A DNA stretch of 9,710 nucleotides from GCA-002728855 sp036340635 (lineage in GTDB: Bacteria; Bacteroidota; Bacteroidia; Flavobacteriales; Flavobacteriaceae), in the NCBI GenBank assembly GCA_036340635.1, contig JAYYYF010000018.1, positions 1-9,710 on the forward strand, read 5' to 3'. A program made the position numbers and the translations under genes. How positions within the stretch are numbered: position 1 is the stretch's first letter; each line of letters opens with the position of its first letter. The notes beneath the pieces are model-generated. The model did no database searches. It was not told the DNA's origin and saw nothing but the letters and a program-made list of their open reading frames with translations. This document shows positions 1 to 5,247 of the stretch, one piece after another.

Positions 1-191
1 TTGTTTTTATTTTCGTCAAAACTTTCCATAGGTCCACCTCCACCTGCCCCTCGAACATACATTACAAGACCCTTATTCCAATTTTCTGGAATTATGATTT
101 TATATGGTGCATTATCAATTTTTCCTATTTCGATTTTTTGCGCATAAGATAATGACTGGAAAAAAAATAAAACTAGAATAAGTGTTCTCAT
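1..191 (-). CDS. Secreted protein, N-terminal fragment; possibly an alpha/beta hydrolase
   Basis: An open frame with no stop runs from an ATG at 191 to the left edge, giving 63 visible codons; the 3' part lies outside the window. The first 17 residues form a Sec signal peptide: a short charged start, a Leu/Val/Phe core and a likely cleavage after Ser-Tyr-Ala before Gln18. The mature start contains PYKIIIPENWNKGLVMYVRG followed by a Gly-rich turn. This resembles the entry strand of secreted alpha/beta hydrolases, where a Pro-x-x-Trp-Asn-Gly-type segment precedes a beta strand and the oxyanion-hole loop. The nucleophile elbow is not in view, so the family is tentative. Its leader shares an exact 13-bp block with the gene at 310-1011, which has the same orientation. 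It is chromosomal flank relative to the integrated element, or cargo of an older one. Confidence 0.6.
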   Translation of the reverse strand, partial: MRTLILVLFFFQSLSYAQKIEIGKIDNAPYKIIIPENWNKGLVMYVRGAGGGGPMESFDENKN

Positions 192-197
192 TTTATC

Positions 198-210
198 GAT
201 TAATAATACC
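198..210 (-). repeat. 13-bp leader repeat, copy 1
   Basis: The block GATTAATAATACC (plus-strand reading) lies 7 bp upstream of the ATG at 191. It recurs exactly at 1026-1038, upstream of the next minus-strand gene. In the second copy it lies just downstream of a -7-like box, so it probably covers the transcription start and early leader. It may be a shared control element or only AT-rich leader similarity. Confidence 0.4.
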
Positions 211-262
211 CAATATACAAATTAGTGTTTGAAATTATTTGAAAAGGATATGCTGATGATAT

Positions 263-285
263 AAAAACCCTCCGCTTGGGAGGGT
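263..285 (-). terminator. Rho-independent terminator of the 310-1011 gene
   Basis: Reading on the minus strand, a perfect 7-bp GC-rich stem (arms 279-285 and 267-273) closes a 5-nt loop and is followed directly by a run of five T residues (267-263). It begins 24 nt after the stop codon of the minus-strand gene ending at 310, which is where an intrinsic terminator should be. Consequently the partial gene at 1-191 is probably a separate transcription unit. Confidence 0.85.
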
Positions 286-309
286 ATTAAATAGTTTTAA
301 TTTTAAAAA

Positions 310-1011
310 TTACCACTTGCCTAACATGACCCTGGTATGAGTTCTTACTAGTTCTACATTTCCTTTAATACTTGACATATATTTGTCCCAAGCTATTGAA
401 GCTGGTTTATTATCTTGTCTATACTTTCCAGCATTAAATGCCTCCATGAAGCTATCAACACCTATGAGAACATAATGTGTTTCACCATATGGGCTCCTGC
501 CTAAGTTAAATGCTCCTAAAGTAACTCTTCTATTTTTGGGATTATATTTACTATTGTAATTCTTAAATCCATTAGCAAATTGTGTTGCATTTTTAACTTT
601 TAGCCAAATTACGTTTTGAACAGGATGGGTCCCAGGTGTTCCAAAAGAAATTAAACTTCGTCCTGCAGCAGATGAATAACCTTCGACATGTTGCCCCATT
701 TTTGTTAAATAAAGCTGAAAGTTTACATTTTGACCTGATGAATATTGTTTGCCCATTGCTTCAAGAGACCCTGCAAAAACAAGTGAGTGAGATGCATTAT
801 TTGAACTGTCACTAAAATGGTTATCAAATAAATAAACCGATACACCCTCTGACTTGCTATCTTCCCCACTGAAATAATCATCGGTCAGTTTAGCAACTAT
901 GTCAACATCTTCTGAAGACACATTAAAACTATAGCTAGTCCAATAATATTCTTGAGATAAAACAGTCTGAAACGAAAATAATATTAGAAATAATAATGTG
1001 ATATTTTTCAT
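310..1011 (-). CDS. Secreted protein of unknown function (233 aa)
   Basis: I do not recognise this protein. Residues 1-19 form a clear signal peptide: Lys2, a Leu/Phe/Ile core and a likely cut after Val-Leu-Ser before Gln20. There is no lipobox cysteine, so it is periplasmic or exported. The mature part has no membrane segment and no cysteine. Its two halves could be related: one around residues 24-125 (VDIVAKLTDDYF, then HSLVFAGSLEAMGKQY) and one around residues 134-233 (VIWLKVKNATQFANGFKNYN, then THYVLIGVDSFMEAF, ending in LVRTHTRVMLGKW). The alternating strands and amphipathic helices are compatible with a duplicated ferredoxin-like (dimeric alpha-beta barrel, ABM/NIPSNAP-like) fold. That is only an impression. 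The gene stands alone between a TTTG-N19-TACTTTAG promoter and a strong terminator. It lies outside the tRNA-bounded element. Confidence 0.8.
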   Translation of the reverse strand: MKNITLLFLILFSFQTVLSQEYYWTSYSFNVSSEDVDIVAKLTDDYFSGEDSKSEGVSVYLFDNHFSDSSNNASHSLVFAGSLEAMGKQYSSGQNVNFQLYLTKMGQHVEGYSSAAGRSLISFGTPGTHPVQNVIWLKVKNATQFANGFKNYNSKYNPKNRRVTLGAFNLGRSPYGETHYVLIGVDSFMEAFNAGKYRQDNKPASIAWDKYMSSIKGNVELVRTHTRVMLGKW

Positions 1012-1025
1012 TTTAATTAGTTTAT

Positions 1026-1038
1026 GATTAATAATACC
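1026..1038 (-). repeat. 13-bp leader repeat, copy 2
   Basis: Exact second copy of the block at 198-210. It starts 2 nt downstream of the -7-like box (1040-1047) and ends 14 nt before the ATG at 1011, so it is expected at the transcription start or in the 5' leader of the unknown secreted-protein gene. Confidence 0.4.
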
Positions 1039-1039
1039 A

Positions 1040-1070
1040 CTAAAGTAAAAAGATTGGATTACATACCAAA
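1040..1070 (-). promoter_or_regulatory. Bacteroidota-type promoter for the 310-1011 gene
   Basis: On the minus strand TTTG (1070-1067) is followed after 19 nt by TACTTTAG (1047-1040). This is one base away from the Bacteroidota sigma consensus TTTG-N17-23-TAnnTTTG. Transcription would start about 20-25 nt before the ATG at 1011. No strong Shine-Dalgarno sequence is seen; the leader is A/T only, as is common in this phylum. Confidence 0.5.
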
Positions 1071-1088
1071 TATCACATCCTTGATTCA

Positions 1089-1246
1089 GTAGAAAAACCG
1101 ATTTCTAAAACTCATACCCCTATTATTTTACTATATATTAACCATCAAAATTGAGCAAAATAAGCTTATTTTAATAGATTTGTCACTAATTAATTATCTT
1201 TTAAAAGCTGTTTGATTTTCACAAATTACTAAAAATCAATTAGTTG
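1089..1246 (+). repeat. Left copy of the tRNA-Ala upstream region (diverged duplicate)
   Basis: This stretch aligns with 9474-9630 right up to the tRNA genes. From 1106 and 9491 onward I count about 33 differences in 147 positions (roughly 78% identity by hand), and weaker similarity continues to about 1089. Conservation is patchy: a 15-bp block at 1168-1182 holding the -7 box is identical, while 1183-1201 is poorly conserved. The position equivalent to the 19-bp end repeat (1129-1147) has four mismatches here. No gene is seen between 1012 and 1252. Confidence 0.8.
1151..1182 (+). promoter_or_regulatory. tRNA-Ala promoter, left copy
   Basis: TTG (1151-1153), a 21-nt spacer and TAGATTTG (1175-1182) fit the Bacteroidota promoter TTG-N17-23-TAnnTTTG, with a perfect -7 box. 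The -7 box sits in a 15-bp block identical in the right-hand copy at the same distance from the tRNA. That conservation, amid diverged sequence, supports function. The transcript would have a leader of about 60-65 nt before the tRNA. As the tRNA here is broken, this promoter may now mainly drive the integrase gene downstream. Confidence 0.55.
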
Positions 1247-1317
1247 TAATTTGGGGATGTAGCTCAGCTGGCTAGAGCGCTTGACTGGCAGTCAAGAGGT
1301 CGTGGGTTCGAGTCCCA
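1247..1317 (+). repeat. Left attachment-site direct repeat (71 bp)
   Basis: Seventy-one bases are identical to 9631-9701. They cover 6 bp upstream of the tRNA and its first 65 nt, through the 3' arm of the T stem. Identity ends abruptly after CCCA, where this copy continues ATAATTACG and the right copy continues TCTTCTCCA. The break in the tRNA acceptor region, with an integrase gene 56 bp away, marks this as the integrase-proximal junction. The actual crossover lies somewhere within the repeat and cannot be placed more finely. Confidence 0.85.
1253..1317 (+). pseudogene. 3'-truncated tRNA-Ala(GGC)
   Basis: D arm, anticodon arm (stem CTTGA/TCAAG, loop CTGGCAG, anticodon GGC) and the T loop match the intact tRNA at 9637-9710 base for base. 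The 3' acceptor strand is replaced: the seven bases that should pair with GGGGATG read TAATTAC, giving two mismatches and three G-U pairs, and the first T-stem pair is lost as well. It is therefore unlikely to be a functional, aminoacylated tRNA. It is best read as the 5' part of the original target gene, cut off from its 3' end by integration. Confidence 0.8.
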
Positions 1318-1352
1318 ATAATTACGTTGGTTTACAATAAGACTTAATTGTC

Positions 1353-1371
1353 TACTGTAAATTAACTGTCA
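1353..1371 (+). repeat. 19-bp end repeat, integrase-proximal copy
   Basis: TACTGTAAATTAACTGTCA ends one base before the integrase ATG and recurs exactly at 9513-9531 near the other end. It contains two direct ACTGT units 11 bp apart, one helical turn, which suggests two monomers binding on one face of DNA. Candidate integrase arm-binding site; its place at the start codon would also allow autorepression. Confidence 0.55.
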
Positions 1372-1372
1372 G

Positions 1373-2422
1373 ATGAACTATCCAAAAGTTTGCCTTGATA
1401 ACAAAGGAAACTACTTTATTACTTTCTATCTAAACCATAAAAGATTTAGAATCTATAGTGGAGATAAAATTGGTATTGATTTAAAACCAAATAGTTTTCC
1501 CTTTTATCAAAGAAAAGCAAAAGCAAAAATCCTTGCGGCAGAAATCTATAAATACATCTATAATGGCAATAAACTTATAGAGCCTACTTTTATAGTAAAA
1601 CAAAATAATGCTAGGTGGTTTATTCAAAATGCCTTAGAGATTAAACTAAAATCAGAGCTATCGGATTCCTATAAGTCAACTTTAAAACTTGTTACCAAAA
1701 AACTAATAGAAATTGTTAAGCAAGAAGAAGAGTTAACAAGTAATCACTTGCAGACTGTTTTAAAAAACTATTATGGCACTTCCTATAACACCATTAGAAA
1801 ACATCTAATAGTAATAATTAACCAAGCAATTAAATTAAAAATGCCAAAAGAAAATTTACAGTACCCTAAATCGATAAAACAAGAAGAAAAACTACATAAA
1901 CCAATTAAAAATTTGCCTGAGTTAATACAATCTGTAAAGCAATTTAATTTTAATCTATATCTGTGCTGTCTTTTTACTTACTGCTGTTTACTAAGACCTC
2001 ATAGAGAAGTTAGATTACTCAAATGGGGAGATTTTACAAGTGATTTTAAATTTGTATCCGTTGATGGTTCAAGAATAAAATCAAAGAAAAATAGAATAGT
2101 TCCTGTGCCAAAAATTATAGTAGAAAATATTAATCCTTCAAACCCCAATTACAATATATTTTCTAATTCTTCTTTGCCATACAATAAAGATTATTTTAAA
2201 AAACTTTGGAGCCGATTTAAAAAAAATCATTCTATAGAAAATAACATTACATTATATTCCTTTAGGCATTCTGCTGCCATAGCTTTATTTACTAAAACAG
2301 AAAGTGTTACTAAACTTCAAAAGGCAATGGGGCACTCATCGGTAAATGTTAGTTTAACTTATTTAAGGGGGTTAGAAGTACCTCAGTTGAGTGAGGAAGA
2401 TATGCCAACTATTAGCAAGTAA
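1373..2422 (+). CDS. Tyrosine recombinase (element integrase)
   Basis: This 349-aa site-specific recombinase would integrate and excise the element at tRNA-Ala. Residues 1-60 look like an arm-type DNA-binding domain of beta strands (GNYFITFYLNHKRFRIYSG). Residues 70-160 are a helical core-binding, SAM-like domain, and 180-340 are the catalytic domain. Visible catalytic residues are Arg208 (LLRPHREVRLLKW), a beta-hairpin Lys among 236-239, Arg298 (YSFRH), His321 (MGHSS) and nucleophile Tyr330 (LTYLRG). The usual first His of box II is Tyr295, a common variant in Bacteroidota integrases. The ATG is 55 nt after the broken tRNA; I see no convincing promoter or Shine-Dalgarno between them, so read-through from the tRNA promoter is likely. 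The 19-bp end repeat abuts the start. The coding sequence looks more A/T-rich than hsdM. Confidence 0.93.
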   Translation: MNYPKVCLDNKGNYFITFYLNHKRFRIYSGDKIGIDLKPNSFPFYQRKAKAKILAAEIYKYIYNGNKLIEPTFIVKQNNARWFIQNALEIKLKSELSDSYKSTLKLVTKKLIEIVKQEEELTSNHLQTVLKNYYGTSYNTIRKHLIVIINQAIKLKMPKENLQYPKSIKQEEKLHKPIKNLPELIQSVKQFNFNLYLCCLFTYCCLLRPHREVRLLKWGDFTSDFKFVSVDGSRIKSKKNRIVPVPKIIVENINPSNPNYNIFSNSSLPYNKDYFKKLWSRFKKNHSIENNITLYSFRHSAAIALFTKTESVTKLQKAMGHSSVNVSLTYLRGLEVPQLSEEDMPTISK

Positions 2423-2447
2423 AAAATCTTAATTAAATGGAATTTCT

Positions 2448-2525
2448 AGGTGGCGGAAAAAAGGCTCATTTAAGTGTTTTATATATATATAGTGTACATT
2501 AAAATGAACCTAAAACCCGCCACCT
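2448..2525. repeat. 78-bp two-tier inverted repeat after the integrase gene
   Basis: Outer arms AGGTGGCGG (2448-2456) and CCGCCACCT (2517-2525) match perfectly over 9 bp. After 6 nt on each side come inner arms GGCTCATTT (2463-2471) and AAATGAACC (2502-2510), pairing at 8 of 9 positions. The centre is an AT run (2481-2490). The equal 6/6 internal loop and near-exact dyad indicate one structured unit. It could be an integrase terminator, although no T-tract follows on either strand. It could also be a protein-binding dyad, or a hairpin origin for replication or transfer. Confidence 0.7.
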
Positions 2526-2560
2526 TTATTAGGTCCTTTTATTTTGACTATTCACTAAAT

Positions 2561-2590
2561 TTTGTAAAACTGTCTTTAAGTATTAATTTG
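2561..2590 (+). promoter_or_regulatory. Possible promoter of the hsdMSR-SRAP operon
   Basis: TTTG (2561-2564), an 18-nt spacer and TTAATTTG (2583-2590) approximate the Bacteroidota consensus, with one mismatch in the -7 box. Transcription would start only a few bases before the hsdM ATG at 2602, giving an almost leaderless message. That fits the lack of a Shine-Dalgarno sequence there. Weak match; read-through from the integrase is an alternative. Confidence 0.3.
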
Positions 2591-2601
2591 TTTTAATTTT
2601 T

Positions 2602-4077
2602 ATGATTACAGGAGAACTAAAATCACAAGTAGATAAAATATGGGAAGCCTTTTGGACTGGAGGAATCTCAAATCCATTATCCGTTATAGAACAGTTTACA
2701 TATTTACTTTTTATAAGAAGACTTGACGAGCGCCAGCTACTTGAAGAGAATAAAGCTAATACCACAGGTAAACCTGTTCAGAAAATCATTTTCACTCTAG
2801 CACAAAAAGAACTTAGATGGAGCTCATTTAAGAACAAGGATCCTAAGTCAATGTTTGAGTTATTTACCAAACCAGTTGTTGATGGAATGACTGTCTTTGA
2901 TCATATGAAACAGGTAGGGGATTCTGCAGGAGTATTTGCTGAGTTTATGAGTAAGGCAACATTTATTATCGCCACCCCTAGACTTTTAGACCAGGTCGTG
3001 CAGCTTATCGATAAGATCAATATGAATGATAGGGATACCAAAGGAGATCTCTATGAGTATATGTTATCTAAGATTGCCTCTGCTGGAACCAATGGACAGT
3101 TTAGAACACCTCGGCACATTATTAAGATGATGGTGGATATGACCAAGCCAAAAAGAGACGATGTTATTTGTGACCCCTCCTCTGGTACTGCTGGTTTTCT
3201 AGTAGCAGCTGGAGAATATTTAAGAGACAATCACAATGATTTATTCTTAGATAAAGAGTTCAGAGAGCATTTCAACAACGAGATGTTTAATGGAGTTGAG
3301 ATAGACGATACAATGATTCGTATTGGAGCTATGAACCTTCAGCTTCATGGGATTGAAAGTCCTAACCTGATTAAAAATGATGCACTAAGTGAAAGTGTTG
3401 GTGAGATAAGAAGTAAGTACTCATTGATCCTTGCGAATCCACCATTTAAGGGAAGTTTAGACTATGATGCTGTAGAAAACTCTATCCTTAAAACAGTGAA
3501 GTCTAAGAAGACGGAATTGCTCTTTCTAGGGCTTATGATCAGAATGTTGAAAACAGGCGGAAGAGCGGCTGTAATTGTCCCTGATGGGGTCTTATTTGGA
3601 AGCTCTAAGGCGCATAAACAGATCCGTCAGGAGCTAATTGAAAAACACAAGCTTGATGCTGTAATTTCAATGCCCTCAGGAGTCTTTAAACCCTACGCAG
3701 GAGTAAGTACAGCAGTACTCTTTTTCACTAAGACAGGAACAGGAGGAACTGATAATGTCTGGTTCTATGACATGGAGGCTGATGGATATAGCCTAGATGA
3801 TAAGCGTAATGAGATTCAGGAGAATGACATCCCTGAACTATTAAACAGGTATCAAAATATTAAAGCTGAGGTAGATAGAGCAAGAACAGAAAAGAGTTTT
3901 TTAGTTCCATTTAACGAGATAAAAGAAAACGATTGGGATCTATCTATTAATCGTTATAAAGAGATTATCTATGAAGAAATTGAATATGCTGCTCCATCAG
4001 AAATAATAAAAGACATTGAGACCTTGGATCAAGAAAGGAATCAGGCTTTAGCTGCTTTAAAGGGGATGTTAGGATGA
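2602..4077 (+). CDS. hsdM: Type I restriction-modification DNA methyltransferase subunit HsdM
   Basis: HsdM transfers a methyl group from S-adenosylmethionine to N6 of adenine at sites chosen by HsdS, in the M2S1 complex that also anchors HsdR. The 491-aa protein is of normal length. Residues 1-125 form the helical HsdM_N domain (ELKSQVDKIW to YLLFIRRLDE), and about 145-400 the N6_Mtase domain. Visible motifs are GQFRTPRHI (165-173, motif X), DPSSGTAGF (191-199, motif I, SAM binding) and NPPF (279-282, motif IV, catalytic). The conserved VPDGVLF and PSGVFKPYAGVSTAVLFF segments lie at 326-376, and a helical tail follows. The start matches the usual MITGELK opening of this family. It heads an operon: its TGA overlaps the hsdS ATG in ATGA at 4074-4077, so translation is coupled. 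Confidence 0.96.
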   Translation: MITGELKSQVDKIWEAFWTGGISNPLSVIEQFTYLLFIRRLDERQLLEENKANTTGKPVQKIIFTLAQKELRWSSFKNKDPKSMFELFTKPVVDGMTVFDHMKQVGDSAGVFAEFMSKATFIIATPRLLDQVVQLIDKINMNDRDTKGDLYEYMLSKIASAGTNGQFRTPRHIIKMMVDMTKPKRDDVICDPSSGTAGFLVAAGEYLRDNHNDLFLDKEFREHFNNEMFNGVEIDDTMIRIGAMNLQLHGIESPNLIKNDALSESVGEIRSKYSLILANPPFKGSLDYDAVENSILKTVKSKKTELLFLGLMIRMLKTGGRAAVIVPDGVLFGSSKAHKQIRQELIEKHKLDAVISMPSGVFKPYAGVSTAVLFFTKTGTGGTDNVWFYDMEADGYSLDDKRNEIQENDIPELLNRYQNIKAEVDRARTEKSFLVPFNEIKENDWDLSINRYKEIIYEEIEYAAPSEIIKDIETLDQERNQALAALKGMLG

Positions 4078-5246
4078 TTGGATGGAGCAAAATGGGTTTG
4101 GGAGATACTGCAACATTTCATAATGGATATGCATTTAAGACAGCTGAATGGAGTACCTCTGGTAAAGAAATAATTAGAATACAAAATCTTACTAAGGGGT
4201 CGGCTCAAATAAACTATTTTGAAGGGGAAATTGCAGACAAATATAAAGTTAGAAAGGGCGATATTTTGATTTCTTGGTCTGGATCTCTGGGTGTTTATGA
4301 ATGGCATGGTGAAGATGCTTGGCTAAATCAGCATTTATTCAAAGTTGATTTTAATAAGGCTAACCTTGACAAGTCCTTTTTTACTTACCTAATTAGTCAT
4401 TCATTAAAAAAATTAGAGGCTCAAGTTCATGGTGCAACCATGAAACACATAACTAAAAAAAATTTCGATTCATTCCCTGTAAATCTCCCCCCTATAGACC
4501 AACAAAAAAAGATAGCGGCTATTTTAGATGCAGCAGATGCATACAGGCAAAAAACAAAAGCCTTAATCGAAAAGTATGATAAGCTTACCCAGAGTTTGTT
4601 TCTAGATATGTTTGGGGATCCTGTGACTAATCCTAAGGGTTGGGAGGTTAAGACTTTATCTGATTTTATTAAAAGTCTTAATACTGGCGTAAGTGTAAAT
4701 TCTACTGATAAAAAATATACAAAAGGGAATATTGGAATTTTAAAAACAAGCTGTGTTTACACAGGAACATTCAGGGATCAAGAAGCTAAAGTAATCAGAG
4801 AGGATGAATATGGGAGAATGAAATTAAATCCAACTGCTGACTCAATTATTATAAGCAGAATGAATACTACCGAATTAGTTGGTAAATCTGCATACATTTC
4901 AAGGGATTATAATGAGCTTTATCTTCCTGATAGACTTTGGCTCACTGAGAAAGGTGAATTGTCTCATAACACAAGATGGTTATCTCATAGTTTATCATTT
5001 AAAAGCTTTAGGAATGAAATAAGCAAAATTTCCTCTGGGACAAGTGGTAGTATGAAAAATATTTCAAAGAAAAATTACTTGAATTTAAGTATGATTTATC
5101 CTGCACTAGAACTTCAAAACCAATTTGCAGAAAGAGTTAAAGCAATTGAAGCACAGAAAGCACAAGCCGAAGCTAGTTTAGCCCAAGCAGAAGATTTATT
5201 TAACAGCCTTTTACAAAGGGCATTTAAAGGAGAATTAACAAGCTAA
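4074..5246 (+). CDS. hsdS: Type I restriction-modification specificity subunit HsdS
   Basis: HsdS recognises the bipartite DNA target for both methylation and restriction. Residues 1-138 are target-recognition domain 1 (DISWSGSLGVYEWHG region at 64-80). Residues 139-182 are the conserved central helix region (LPPIDQQKKIAAILDAADA then LFLDMFGDP). Residues 186-342 are domain 2 (LKTSCVYTG, SRMNTTELVGKSAYI and LPDRLWL segments). Residues 343-390 are the C-terminal coiled coil ending QRAFKGELTS. Both half-subunits are complete. The start overlaps the hsdM stop by 4 bp, with AAGGGG 8 nt upstream as Shine-Dalgarno. I found no second hsdS, spare recognition domain, invertible repeat or recombinase beside it, so specificity looks fixed. 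The target sequence cannot be read from the protein by eye. Confidence 0.95.
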   Translation: MIGWSKMGLGDTATFHNGYAFKTAEWSTSGKEIIRIQNLTKGSAQINYFEGEIADKYKVRKGDILISWSGSLGVYEWHGEDAWLNQHLFKVDFNKANLDKSFFTYLISHSLKKLEAQVHGATMKHITKKNFDSFPVNLPPIDQQKKIAAILDAADAYRQKTKALIEKYDKLTQSLFLDMFGDPVTNPKGWEVKTLSDFIKSLNTGVSVNSTDKKYTKGNIGILKTSCVYTGTFRDQEAKVIREDEYGRMKLNPTADSIIISRMNTTELVGKSAYISRDYNELYLPDRLWLTEKGELSHNTRWLSHSLSFKSFRNEISKISSGTSGSMKNISKKNYLNLSMIYPALELQNQFAERVKAIEAQKAQAEASLAQAEDLFNSLLQRAFKGELTS

Positions 5247-5247
5247 T

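Noticed and set aside
1247..1252. TAATTTG-like box immediately before the tRNA as its promoter
   Set aside because: It would place the transcription start inside the tRNA. The TAGATTTG box further upstream is a perfect consensus match and is conserved in both copies.
2583..2765. Minus-strand open frame of 60 codons over the start of hsdM
   Set aside because: It is the antisense shadow of hsdM, with no recognisable protein features or promoter.
4041..4307. Minus-strand open frame of 88 codons over the hsdM/hsdS junction
   Set aside because: It overlaps two well-supported genes in antisense and shows no family features.
4455..4462. A8 tract in hsdS (with similar A8 tracts in hsdR, e.g. 6111-6118) as phase-variable slippage sites
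   Set aside because: Lys-rich A7-A8 runs occur throughout these AT-rich genes. All frames are intact and no tract stands out by length or by position near a start codon.
4074..5246. Invertible or shuffling hsdS system
   Set aside because: Only one full hsdS is present, with no extra recognition domains, no inverted repeats shared with other loci and no recombinase beside it. The integrase lies at the element end and is of the tRNA-targeting type.
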